From Lachnospiraceae bacterium MA2020 (lineage in GTDB: Bacteria > Bacillota > Clostridia > Lachnospirales > Lachnospiraceae), in the NCBI GenBank assembly GCA_000746015.1, contig JQKK01000005.1:140727-204726 (forward strand): DNA of 64,000 nucleotides. The letters run 5' to 3'. Positions 8,745 to 16,310 of the stretch are shown here, piece by piece. Made by a program: the position numbers and the translations under genes. Each line of letters begins with the position of its first letter. Positions within the stretch are counted from its first letter, which is position 1. The notes below the pieces were generated by a model that saw nothing but the letters and a program-made list of their open reading frames with translations, was not told where the DNA came from and did not search any database.

Positions 8745-9175
8745 TATCGTTTTTCAATCCCCGAACACTTCATTTTTTAAACATTTTCAATCCCCGAAAT
8801 CGTCAACTAAAAATGCCAATAAAGCCTTTATTTATGCGATTTTAGTATTTTTTCCAATCCCCGTTTCGTGCATTTTAGAAGCCTTTTTTGAAGTAAAAAA
8901 GTAGCTTTTATAGTCCTCGTTTTAATCATTATTTTAAAGTTTCAATCCCCATTTATGTCATTTTCGAGCGTTTTTCAATCCCCGAATCTAATCATTTTAG
9001 AAACCCTTTTCGTGTCATTTTCTTAATGTTTTCAATCCCCGTTTTAATCAACTAAAAATAGCCTTAAAGCCTGTAAAATGGACATTCTTGTTATTTTTCG
9101 AGTCCCTTTTTTGCTTATTTTCTGAGTCCTTTTTTAAGTGGTTTTCGATGTCTTTTCAATCCCTTTTTTAAATCA
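8745..9175. repeat. Degenerate CAATCCCCG repeat field
   Basis: At least seven copies of a TTTTCAATCCCC motif, usually followed by G, in the same direction (for example near 8754, 8786, 8852, 8942, 8973 and 9030). They are separated by AT-rich spacers containing recurring ATCATTTTAGAAAC or TCAACTAAAAAT segments. Several intervals are close to 33 bp and others close to multiples of it, like a decayed tandem array. No gene is supported here. Confidence 0.6.
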
Positions 9176-9248
9176 TTTATAGGTACTATTTGGCGTCGCC
9201 ACATTCACCGACTGGGTGGGAGGCTTGCGCGAAGGCTGGGCTGCTGCC

Positions 9249-9275
9249 GGAAAGCGGCATCTTTTCCTGCTCCGG
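9249..9275. repeat. Flanking repeat A, left copy
   Basis: A GGAAA...GCAT...TTTTCCTGCTCCG segment that recurs at about 10,138-10,164 in the same direction, outside the 136-bp tandem array. Confidence 0.55.
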
Positions 9276-9332
9276 TTCTTTGTTTTTCTTAAAAAGTAGG
9301 AAAATAAGACTTTATCAGAAAAAGAAGGTTTA

Positions 9333-9395
9333 TGTTGGAGATATTCACTATATATCAGGAAAACACAGTCACCTTTGGATGTATTTTAGTGTTAC
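9333..9395. repeat. Flanking repeat B, left copy
   Basis: A segment of about 60 bp containing GGAGATATTC, CTATATATCAGGAAAACACA and then TGGATGTATTTTAGTGTTACC. It recurs at about 10,061-10,119 (GGAGATATTCGC..., then GAATTTTAATGTCG). Together with repeat A it brackets the tandem array in the order A-B-array-B-A. Confidence 0.65.
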
Positions 9396-9441
9396 CCTTT
9401 TGGGGGGTGGATTTTAATGTTACCTTTAGATATATAAGATA

Positions 9442-9985
9442 GGTGGATTTTAGTGTTACCTTTAGAACTACTATGGATGAAAACCCGCATAAAACCTATA
9501 TTTCTGAGGTATTAATCTTCAGATCTACAGAACTTTATAAGATTAGCTGCAGCTGGATTTCAGTGTCACCTTTAGGGGGTGGATTTTAGTGTTACCTTTA
9601 GAACTACTATGGATGAAAACCCGCATAAAACCTATATTTCTGAGGTATTAATCTTCAGATCTACAGAACTTTATAAGATTAGCTGCAGCTGGATTTCAGT
9701 GTCACCTTTAGGGGGTGGATTTTAGTGTTACCTTTAGAACTACTATGGATGAAAACCCGCATAAAACCTATATTTCTAAGATATCAGTCTTCAAATCTAC
9801 AGAACTTTATAAGATTAGCTGCAGCTGGATTTCAGTGTCACCTTTAGGGGGTGGATTTTAGTGTTACCTTTAGAACTACTATGGATGAAAACCCGCATAA
9901 AACCTATATTTCTAAGATATCAATCTTCAAATCTACAGAACTTTATAAGATTAGCTGCAGCTGGATTTCAGTGTCACCTTTAGGG
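9442..9985. repeat. Four tandem copies of a 136-bp unit
   Basis: The GGTGGATTTTAGTGTTACC motif starts at 9442, 9578, 9714, 9850 and (variant) 9985, giving periods of 136, 136, 136 and 135. Each unit also carries TGGATTTCAGTGTCACC and the segment ATGGATGAAAACCCGCAT. Units one and two are nearly identical; units three and four share extra substitutions (TTTCTAAGATATCA), so the array grew in steps. No reading frame crosses it. It resembles multiple transposase-binding repeats or a partition/origin site. Confidence 0.9.
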
Positions 9986-10119
9986 GTGGATTTTAATGTT
10001 ACCTTTGCAGTTTCTTTATAATAGATTCCGCAGAAAATCAGCCTTTCTATGGCCTTTATGTCGGAGATATTCGCTATATATCAGGAAAACACAGTAAGCT
10101 TTGAGTGAATTTTAATGTC

Positions 10120-10821
10120 GTGGCAGGAATATTGCTGGAAAACAGCATATTTTCCTGCTCCGATTCTTGATCTTTTCTCAAAAAAGATAAAGTAGCTTTG
10201 TATTTATTGAAAAAAGACTCAGAAAAGTAGTGGAAATATAAGGTTTTAAGGGAAAGAAGGTAGGAAATGATTAGGAAAAGGAGCTAATGTTGTTCACCTG
10301 GAAGTTAATTGGTTTTTAAGAGAGAGGGAGAAGAAAAGGAAAGGGGCAGGAAAGCTACAGAATACTAAAGTAGTATCTTTTACTGCTCTGTTCTTATCTT
10401 TTTAAAAAGGTAAAAGTAACTCTCAGAAAGGACATTATCTGCCTGTCTGAAACATAAATTTAGACTTAAAATTTGCGCGCATACATATACTCCGTAGAAG
10501 ATTGTCGCAAATTCTATATCGAGCGAAAGAGGGCAAAAGAGAAAAAATCAGATAATATAAGACTTTTCTCGAAATGACCTGCAGTAGTTTTGCCGTCAAA
10601 TTGTTTTGTGCGGGAATTTTTGCTTATAAAAGAATATCTGAAAAGAGAAGAAAAGGACTGAAAATACCTCTAAAAACTTGTCAGGAACCTCTAAAAACCT
10701 ATAAGAAACCCTTAAAAACTATAGTTTTCCTAGATCTACCCATATTATATACGAAAAATACTTTTAAGAGCAAATTGCCCGCATGAAACAATTTGCTTAA
10801 CGGAAAATTAACGATGAAAGG
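10120..10821. other. Non-coding, purine-rich stretch before the RuvC-like gene
   Basis: Contains the right copy of repeat A (about 10,138) and long purine-rich runs. It also has a 70-codon open frame (10,574-10,786) with repeated PLKT segments that lacks a ribosome site and is not supported as a gene. Nothing else recognised. Confidence 0.4.
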
Positions 10822-11361
10822 TTGGTGAAGACAATAGAAAAAACTTATAAAAACTATCGAATGGTGTCTCTTGATACAGCTTCTTTTAATTCGGGATGGG
10901 CATATTTTGAAGCAGGAATTAGAAAAAGTTCCGGAGTAATTAAAGCTGATGGAGAAACTGAAACCAGACTTGATATTATGTGCAGGAAGCTAATTGAGCT
11001 TTTGGATAAACTTAAACCAGGAACAGTTGTAATTGAACTTACTGTTGTAGACAGAGGTACGGCGACGCAAAGATTATTGTCTGAAATAGTTGGAGCGGTT
11101 AGAGGTTGGGCGGCAGCTAATACTTATGAAAATGAAATCCCGGTAGAGTTCGTAACTTATCGCCCTAGTGTCTGGAGAAAACTTGTCTGCGAGACTAATG
11201 AAAAAGCCCCAACTAAACGAGATGAGTGCAAAAAATGGTCTATTAAGAAATGCCAGCAGCTATTTGGACTATCTGTAGATGATAATGAGTCTGACGCAAT
11301 ACTGATTGGTCAGGCACGAATAAATGAAATGTCTAAGTTGGCAGCAGAAATAATAGAGTAA
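10822..11361 (+). CDS. RuvC-like (RNase H fold) Holliday-junction resolvase-type nuclease
   Basis: About 179 residues. Strand 1 carries SLDTASFNSGWAYF with Asp18; strand 4 has VVIELTVV with Glu72; the C-terminal acidic motif is NESDAILIG with Asp158 (Glu155 beside it). The VTYRPSVWRKLV block between them is typical of RuvC-like proteins of phages and mobile elements. Expected role: cleaving branched DNA during replication or recombination of the element. The start is unclear: TTG 10,822 and GTG 10,825 sit too close to the only purine run (GAAAGG), and ATG 10,861 lacks a site. A double palindrome follows the stop. Confidence 0.75.
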   Translation: MVKTIEKTYKNYRMVSLDTASFNSGWAYFEAGIRKSSGVIKADGETETRLDIMCRKLIELLDKLKPGTVVIELTVVDRGTATQRLLSEIVGAVRGWAAANTYENEIPVEFVTYRPSVWRKLVCETNEKAPTKRDECKKWSIKKCQQLFGLSVDDNESDAILIGQARINEMSKLAAEIIE

Positions 11362-11365
11362 GTTA

Positions 11366-11427
11366 TTGGTTCACTGAAGTGAACCGCTTGATATAAATTT
11401 AACAATGAGTTCACTTGAGTGAACCAC
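11366..11427. repeat. Double-palindrome module, left copy
   Basis: Two perfect inverted repeats: GGTTCACTgaAGTGAACC (11,368-11,385) and GTTCACTtgAGTGAAC (11,409-11,424), with centres 40 bp apart. They are joined by a spacer ending TTTAACAATGA. The same arrangement, with the same 40-bp spacing and a similar spacer, occurs at 21,092-21,155. Confidence 0.85.
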
Positions 11428-11450
11428 TAACAGAAATATAGGTAATTTAT

Positions 11451-12401
11451 ATGCAACATACAGATATTAAAATTTCATGTTTAAAAGCAGAAAACGACTT
11501 TAAGAAAATAATCACGGAAACAAACGAAGGCTCGCTTGCGTATTATAGATGTCTCAAATATATAAAAAGCCAGCCATACTATCTCAATCGCCATATAAGA
11601 AAAAACGGTGTTGTAGCTGTAGCTTTTCAATTTAATCTTTACTTGGAAGAGCTAAGTAAAAAAGATATCGAACCTGAAACATGGAAAGATAAAATCACGA
11701 CTTGGCTAGATTACTTCCTTGGGATGGATATAAAAAATTTACCTCAGAATATCCAGGAAGCATTAAGTGGTGAATATAAAGGTATTTATCTGTTGTATTA
11801 CAAGCTCATAAAAGTATCAGATACTCATCATTCTTGTACTCTCGTTTTTACAAAAGTAGATACCAGGGGAAAAGTGTCCCTAACAGATTATAGTAGAGCA
11901 AGTCGAAGTTACATCAATGAAATATATAGAAGTTATTTTTCAATGATGCATAAATCAGGTGTCGAATCCAAACATTTAAGGAATGTTGGGCCAAATTCTT
12001 CTCCTGACCCGGAACCCGGAGAATCTATTGGAGAGTATGCGAAAAGGGCTAAAAGTTTTATAGCAGCTCTGAGGAATGAAAAAGCTAATATAGAAAACAG
12101 AGAATACCAGAAACTAAATAATGCTTATACAAAGTTGCAGGCTAAGTATGAAGTGTTAAAAGAACAGGAAAGTAAAGAAAGAAATGATCTGATAAGGATG
12201 GCTAAGCTCAGGGAAATTATTGTTGAGAAATTTGGATATTCGGATTTCAGGACACTTGAATCCGTATTGCTTCAAGGCTCAAGAATAAAAGCTGCCAGAG
12301 AATGTTTCGATTCAATAGGAAGGGAAGATGTGGTTTCTTATATTGATGGACTTTTAAAACAAGGTGAAACATACATTGGAAAGAAAAAGGAAGCTGAATA
12401 A
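11451..12401 (+). CDS. Coiled-coil protein of unknown function
   Basis: 316 residues. The N-terminal two thirds is a mixed-fold region without recognised motifs (conserved-looking IKSQPYYLNRHIR near 38-50). Residues about 190-260 are a predicted coiled coil (EYAKRAKSFIAALRNEKANI..., KLQAKYEVLKEQESKE). The gene starts 24 bases after the double palindrome with a weak site (TAGGT). The position between the RuvC-like nuclease and the translocase module suggests a DNA-maintenance role; this is inference only. Confidence 0.6.
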   Translation: MQHTDIKISCLKAENDFKKIITETNEGSLAYYRCLKYIKSQPYYLNRHIRKNGVVAVAFQFNLYLEELSKKDIEPETWKDKITTWLDYFLGMDIKNLPQNIQEALSGEYKGIYLLYYKLIKVSDTHHSCTLVFTKVDTRGKVSLTDYSRASRSYINEIYRSYFSMMHKSGVESKHLRNVGPNSSPDPEPGESIGEYAKRAKSFIAALRNEKANIENREYQKLNNAYTKLQAKYEVLKEQESKERNDLIRMAKLREIIVEKFGYSDFRTLESVLLQGSRIKAARECFDSIGREDVVSYIDGLLKQGETYIGKKKEAE

Positions 12402-12496
12402 TTGAGAAATGCATTCTTGTGGCTTTAGTCGTGGAAAGTTGTTTTAACAATTTATTAACTTTGTTATAAATGCCGCTATTTTATTTGCGCTCGTGG

Positions 12497-12502
12497 TATA
12501 AT
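12497..12502 (+). promoter_or_regulatory. Extended -10 promoter for the translocase operon
   Basis: TG-G-TATAAT 35 bases upstream of GTG 12,537; no good -35, as is usual for extended -10 promoters. Confidence 0.55.
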
Positions 12503-12536
12503 ACAGTACATAAATATTGATTTTAAGGAGAAATTT

Positions 12537-12765
12537 GTGAATAATCTTTCTTTATCTTTTTGACGCAAATATCACAACTAAAACATATAGCGTTCCTGCT
12601 ATTTTTGAGTATAAGCTTCCTGATGGTTATATGGTTGATATAGTTATCACGCTAGAAACATTTAAAGCGTATATATACCATAAAGATTATGGAACTAAAA
12701 CACTTGTGTTTGGTATGTCAAAAGATGATATTGACTATGACAAGTGTGGAAAAATTGCAGAATAA
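12537..12765 (+). CDS. Small protein requiring a +1 frameshift at TTT-TGA-C
   Basis: GTG 12,537 has an excellent ribosome site (AAGGAG, 12,525-12,530) but reaches TGA (12,561-12,563) after eight codons. The +1 frame then runs open for 67 codons to TAA 12,765, starting DANITTKTYSVPAIFEYK and ending DKCGKIAE. Together they would give about 75 residues. The site TCT-TTT-TGA-C allows tRNA-Phe to re-pair perfectly on UUU after a +1 slip, as in the RF2 frameshift site. Alternatives are a simple inactivating mutation or a sequencing error. GGAGG for the next gene follows the stop. Confidence 0.45.
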
Positions 12766-12778
12766 TGGAGGCTACAAA

Positions 12779-13204
12779 GTGAAAAACAATACAGTCGCAT
12801 ACAGTATTAGAGCTAATCAGGAGTGGTTAGACAGAGCAAAAGAAAAAGCTGCTGAACACAACTTGTCATTTGCTGATTTAGTCAGACTTGGAGTAAATAG
12901 CTATATTAATATACTTGATCTAAAGGCCAAGATACTTGAAGAGGATACTACTCAGGTGAAGAAGTACCTTTGGGTTAAGTACAATAATAATATAATTGGC
13001 CATGTCTCCGTATATGAGACAGAGAAAGCTGCTATGGATGATAGTCTCATGGCCTGGACTATACTCAGCAAAGAAGAAAAACAAAACGCTATGCTTTTCC
13101 AGGTATGCGAAGCTAAGGCTACACAAGCTCAGTTTGACGCTATACGCCGCGGCGAACTTGATGCAGGTGAATTTATCACAAAGGTTATAAAAAGCTATAT
13201 ATAA
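12779..13204 (+). CDS. Ribbon-helix-helix DNA-binding protein
   Basis: 141 residues from GTG 12,779, 7 bases after GGAGG (12,767-12,771). The N-terminal 45 residues (NNTVAYSIRANQEWLDR, then NLSFADLVRLGVNSYI) have the strand-helix-helix pattern of Arc/MetJ-type repressors. The C-terminal part is a separate alpha/beta region (YLWVKYNNNIIGHVSVYET). It lies just upstream of the FtsK-like gene (12 bases), so the pair is likely an operon, perhaps a DNA-binding accessory factor or autoregulator. Confidence 0.65.
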   Translation: MKNNTVAYSIRANQEWLDRAKEKAAEHNLSFADLVRLGVNSYINILDLKAKILEEDTTQVKKYLWVKYNNNIIGHVSVYETEKAAMDDSLMAWTILSKEEKQNAMLFQVCEAKATQAQFDAIRRGELDAGEFITKVIKSYI

Positions 13205-13216
13205 AGGAGTTAAGAA

Positions 13217-14380
13217 ATGTCGGTAACATTGACATATAGTAAGAAGAGTTATGCTAATCACACTAACACTATTGCTGCTATCAATCAGGTACTTGCGCAG
13301 CATGGTTTGAGAGTAAGCTCGTTTACAGATGGCCCCAGGGCTACACGATTTATCGTACAACTCCATACCGGAGTTAATATCTCAAAGCTTAAAAAGATAA
13401 ATGACTACATGTGTATAGCTTTGGGATCAAATGAGGTTCGTACATTTTTTGAAGGCGATAAGTTAATAATAGAGTCTCATACAAACGATAATAGGGTTGA
13501 CTTGGCTGAAATGTGGACTCAGGACTATATAAGACAGCGTGACGGCGTTAAGCTTATGTTAGGTAAAGACATGAGCGGTCAGAGTCTTTATGCAGATTTA
13601 GCAAAGTGTAAGCATATATTAGTAGGCGGCGTTACCGGCTCAGGAAAATCCATGTTTCTCCATGAACTCATAATATCCATGATCGTACATGATCCGGTAC
13701 TAACGCAGCTTGTTATGGTAGACATGAAAGGCACTGAATTTAATAAGTATGCTGCTATCCCTTATTGCAGAACAATCGACACTGTACAAGAAGCGGTTGA
13801 TATGGCCAACAGACTAGTTAATATCATGAATAAAAGATATCAGACATTAGCAAAAGCCGGATGCAGAGACATTGAAAGTTACAAAAGGAAAGGCGGCTCT
13901 ATGACTAGAATAGTATTTATCATAGACGAGTATGCCGACCTAGTATTGACCGCTAAGAAGTCAATACAAGATCCTATAATTCGCCTAGCACAGAAAGCTA
14001 GAGCATGTGGAATACATCTTATTATAGCCACACAGAAGCCAGTCAATGCAGTTATCAATACACTTATTAAAGCGAATATCCCCACTAAAGTTTGCTTAAA
14101 AGTAAATACTTCGATGGACTCTAAAGTTATTATGGACCGTACCGGCGGCGAAAAGCTACTTGGAAACGGAGACATGCTGTTCTTAAAAGATGGAGCTTTT
14201 GAACCGGTCAGGATACAAGGTTGCTTTATCTCAGAAGAAGAAATAGATGCAGTTGTTGCTAATGCTGTTGAAAGCTGCAATATGTTAAAGAGTGACGATT
14301 ATAACGAGGTGGAAACTCCAAAAGGAAAGAAAACATCAGGCGGATTTTGGGCCGCATTCAAAAGAGCTTTTGGTAGTTGA
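13217..14380 (+). CDS. FtsK/HerA-like DNA translocase
   Basis: 387 residues. P-loop ATPase of the FtsK/SpoIIIE/HerA group: Walker A GGVTGSGKS at 137-145, Walker B IIDEYADL with Asp237-Glu238, and the following LAQKARACGIHLIIATQKP sensor block. No N-terminal membrane segments, unlike chromosomal FtsK; instead about 110 residues resembling the FtsK alpha domain (GLRVSSFTDGPRATRFIVQL). It fits an element-encoded translocase or coupling protein that moves DNA during transfer or partition. AAAGGAG lies 7 bases before the ATG. Confidence 0.9.
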   Translation: MSVTLTYSKKSYANHTNTIAAINQVLAQHGLRVSSFTDGPRATRFIVQLHTGVNISKLKKINDYMCIALGSNEVRTFFEGDKLIIESHTNDNRVDLAEMWTQDYIRQRDGVKLMLGKDMSGQSLYADLAKCKHILVGGVTGSGKSMFLHELIISMIVHDPVLTQLVMVDMKGTEFNKYAAIPYCRTIDTVQEAVDMANRLVNIMNKRYQTLAKAGCRDIESYKRKGGSMTRIVFIIDEYADLVLTAKKSIQDPIIRLAQKARACGIHLIIATQKPVNAVINTLIKANIPTKVCLKVNTSMDSKVIMDRTGGEKLLGNGDMLFLKDGAFEPVRIQGCFISEEEIDAVVANAVESCNMLKSDDYNEVETPKGKKTSGGFWAAFKRAFGS

Positions 14381-14539
14381 GATGATTTTATGGGAAGATA
14401 CATAACTAGAGTTGTATTGTAGGGATAATTTAGCCTAAATCGCATTTTGTATCCTTAAATGATAATTTATACCTCTTTACCATTTAAACGTGTTTTTGGT
14501 CTGTTTCACATGTACAGATATGCATGTTTGTGGCAAATA

Positions 14540-14590
14540 AACAATAACCACTCTTAGCTTTCTGTGTTAGGAGTGGTTATTGTTCTATAT
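14540..14590 (+). terminator. Stem-loop after the FtsK-like gene
   Basis: Perfect 14-bp inverted repeat (14,540-14,553 with 14,571-14,584) and a 17-base loop, followed by TCTATATT; a plausible terminator although the T-run is interrupted. Confidence 0.6.
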
Positions 14591-14591
14591 T

Positions 14592-14870
14592 AAATTATCT
14601 TCAGCAGCATTATTATCTATAACCGTATTGAATCCGGCTATTATTGACTTTTTCACAGCATTGGACAATGTTTCTGTAAACTTCTTCTACATTTCTATAG
14701 GTTCTCATTATTGGTATCTTTATTTTCTACTAATAGCTTGATTTCAGTCTGCATGGTAGCTACCATGTCATTAAACAAGACTACTTTTGTAGCCAGAATG
14801 ATTTATATCGTTCTTAGTATCTGTTTTGGCAGGTGTAGCCTGTCACTATTTATGCAAATTGCTTGATAGA
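14592..14870 (-). pseudogene. Possible remnant of a decayed small gene
   Basis: The minus strand holds broken frames with protein-like segments (for example MQTEIKLLVENKDTNNENL) separated by stops. A 16-bp palindrome (CATGGTAGCTACCATG, 14,752-14,767) lies at its start. It resembles a short coiled-coil gene in decay; no intact frame is present. Confidence 0.3.
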
Positions 14871-14884
14871 GATAAATAAAGGGT

Positions 14885-14920
14885 AAAGGTTACTATAAAA
14901 TCCACCAATGGTTACTTTTA
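14885..14920 (-). repeat. Inverted copy of the GGTGGATTTTA...GTTACC motif
   Basis: Read on the minus strand this gives AGTAACC, then GGTGGATTTTATAGTAACC, close to the motif repeated in the 9.4-10.0 kb array but in opposite orientation. The two places could be the outer ends of a lost or decayed transposon. Confidence 0.5.
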
Positions 14921-15064
14921 AAAGGACAAAGCAGATAGAAACATAGAACGAGTCGAAGGAGTGCATTTTTTCCGCTATTAAACCACGCGTTGAATGACAA
15001 AAACTTTACAGAAATTTATACTTGAGTTAAAGCAAACGAACGTATAGAAGTGGGAGGTTTGGAT

Positions 15065-15724
15065 ATGGCCGATAAAATGCTTGTAACGCAGGCGCTTGAC
15101 GAAAGAGATTTATTGGTTAAAAAAATTAATGACAAAATTGAAAAGGCAAATTTTGTAGATACGATCAAGCCCAACGAGGAGAAGGTGCTTGATAGAAGAG
15201 TATCGAGAGAAGAATTTGCAAAGGAGGTAGATAGTGCATATCAGCAGATTTTGGATCTGATCGATAGATTCCAGAGAATTGACGCTGCTATTGTGGCATC
15301 CAATGCAAATACTAAGATCAATACCTCTTATGGAGATTTCACTGTAGCAGGTGCAATTTCTCTTAGAAACAGGCTTCGAGGAAGTGGTTCCTATTATGGA
15401 AAGGCTGATTTCGAGGCAGCTCTTCAGCTCAAGATGGAGAAAGACTTTCAGAAGAGACTTTCTGCAGCAGAATTTAAGAACAAGGAACTACAGAGTACAG
15501 CGGAGAATATGAGACTTTCAATTCTGGGTAAGGATACTAAGATAAAGGATGAAAAACCTCTGGAAGTTGTAGAAGCTTATATTAAGGAAAATAAAACTGA
15601 ACTTGTTGATCCTATCGATGTTCAGAAGAAGATGTCAATGCTCAAGGAAAAAAGAGATACGCTTCTTGCGGAGCTGGATACTCAGATCAAGGTTTCAAAT
15701 GCAACAACATTTATTGAAGCTTGA
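15065..15724 (+). CDS. DUF6847 (septicolysin / DIP1984-like) protein
   Basis: 219 residues from ATG 15,065 (MADKMLVTQALDERDLL), with GGGAGG upstream. Largely helical; the N-terminal DERDLL-KKI segment and the central NTKINTSYG..TVAGAISLRNRL block are characteristic of the septicolysin/DIP1984 family. Despite the family name, no toxin function is established. The gene sits next to an accessory tRNA gene inside the mobile region. Confidence 0.75.
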   Translation: MADKMLVTQALDERDLLVKKINDKIEKANFVDTIKPNEEKVLDRRVSREEFAKEVDSAYQQILDLIDRFQRIDAAIVASNANTKINTSYGDFTVAGAISLRNRLRGSGSYYGKADFEAALQLKMEKDFQKRLSAAEFKNKELQSTAENMRLSILGKDTKIKDEKPLEVVEAYIKENKTELVDPIDVQKKMSMLKEKRDTLLAELDTQIKVSNATTFIEA

Positions 15725-15828
15725 TAAGTGTGGGCCTAATATACTTGCCTGCAACACGAAAACTTCGAAACCGGTTTCCCTGTAACAGGGTTAAGTTACA
15801 ATTACCAATACAGCAAATATTGGAAGAG

Positions 15829-15900
15829 TTCGGAATAGTGCAGTTGGTAGCACGTCGACCTCATAAGTCGAAGTCGCGGGTTCGAATCCTGCTTCTGAAT
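15829..15900 (+). tRNA. tRNA with CAU anticodon (Met or Ile2), accessory copy
   Basis: Folds as a cloverleaf: acceptor TTCGGAA with TTCTGAA (one G-U pair), D stem GTGC/GCAC, anticodon stem TCGAC/GTCGA with loop CTCATAA, and T arm GCGGG-TTCGAAT-CCTGC. CCA is not encoded. The first pair is U1-A72, unusual for an elongator tRNA. CAU could be Met or lysidine-modified Ile. It lies alone inside the mobile element, away from the main tRNA cluster. Confidence 0.85.
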
Positions 15901-15975
15901 CCCCATTTGAACGGGGCATAAGAGTACGCCGTCTTTGAAAACGGCTCCAACAACCTGATTAACCGTTTTCTGTTT
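15901..15975 (+). terminator. Competing stem-loops downstream of the tRNA
   Basis: CCCC/GGGG hairpin at 15,901-15,916, then GCCGT/ACGGC (15,928-15,945), which is mutually exclusive with GAAAACGG/CCGTTTTC (15,937-15,970, followed by TGTTTTG). The last is a plausible terminator. The alternative pairing may be coincidental. Confidence 0.4.
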
Positions 15976-16310
15976 TGATTCAATTATTAATTATTACTGG
16001 TTAATTGTATTTTCTTGAATTATAAATTGGGAACTGACAACGTATTTTAGACATAGAAATATGTTGAAATCCATGGTAAAGGTTAAGGCGTTAAATCGGT
16101 TGACCAGAAGTTATCCTCATGGCTGTGTTGTGGGCAATACAATAATTTCATTATGAAATATGCCTCTGATAGGCTAAATAGCTAAATAGCGAAGGACTTT
16201 GCAGAAATGCAAGGTCTTTTGTTGCTTTTCAACCATATGGTCAATGATTTTTTTTCTTGTCATGCCATAAAATTATCTTAGTAAGAAATGCTTTGGGAGG
16301 TTTGACAGAT
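15976..16310 (+). other. Intergenic stretch ending in a terminator-like hairpin
   Basis: No open frame of note. The hairpin at 16,192-16,220 (AAGGACTTTGC with GCAAGGTCTTTT, with G-U pairs, followed by GTTGCTTTT) implies that something short is transcribed across 16,020-16,190, possibly a small RNA. Confidence 0.4.
16192..16224 (+). terminator. Intrinsic terminator before the 403-residue gene
   Basis: 11-bp stem (with wobble pairs), 6-base loop and a T-rich tail. Confidence 0.6.

Noticed and set aside
8745..9175. CAATCCCC repeats as a CRISPR array
   Set aside because: The reverse complement GGGGATTGAAA recalls the end of some CRISPR repeats, but the conserved part is only about 12 bases, spacing is irregular, spacers share sequence, and no cas gene is present.
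9190..9417. 75-codon frame in the repeat region
   Set aside because: No ribosome site, made partly of repeat sequence, no protein-like features.
10574..10786. 70-codon frame with PLKT repeats before the RuvC-like gene
   Set aside because: No ribosome site; the repeats come from low-complexity CTAAAAAC DNA. The RuvC-like gene begins in other sequence downstream.
12689..12778. Upstream extension of the RHH protein (30 extra codons)
   Set aside because: GTG 12,779 has GGAGG at the right distance and starts the RHH strand; the extra codons overlap the preceding small gene in another frame.
15721..15921. Open frame overlapping the CAU tRNA gene
   Set aside because: It runs through the tRNA gene and has no ribosome site.
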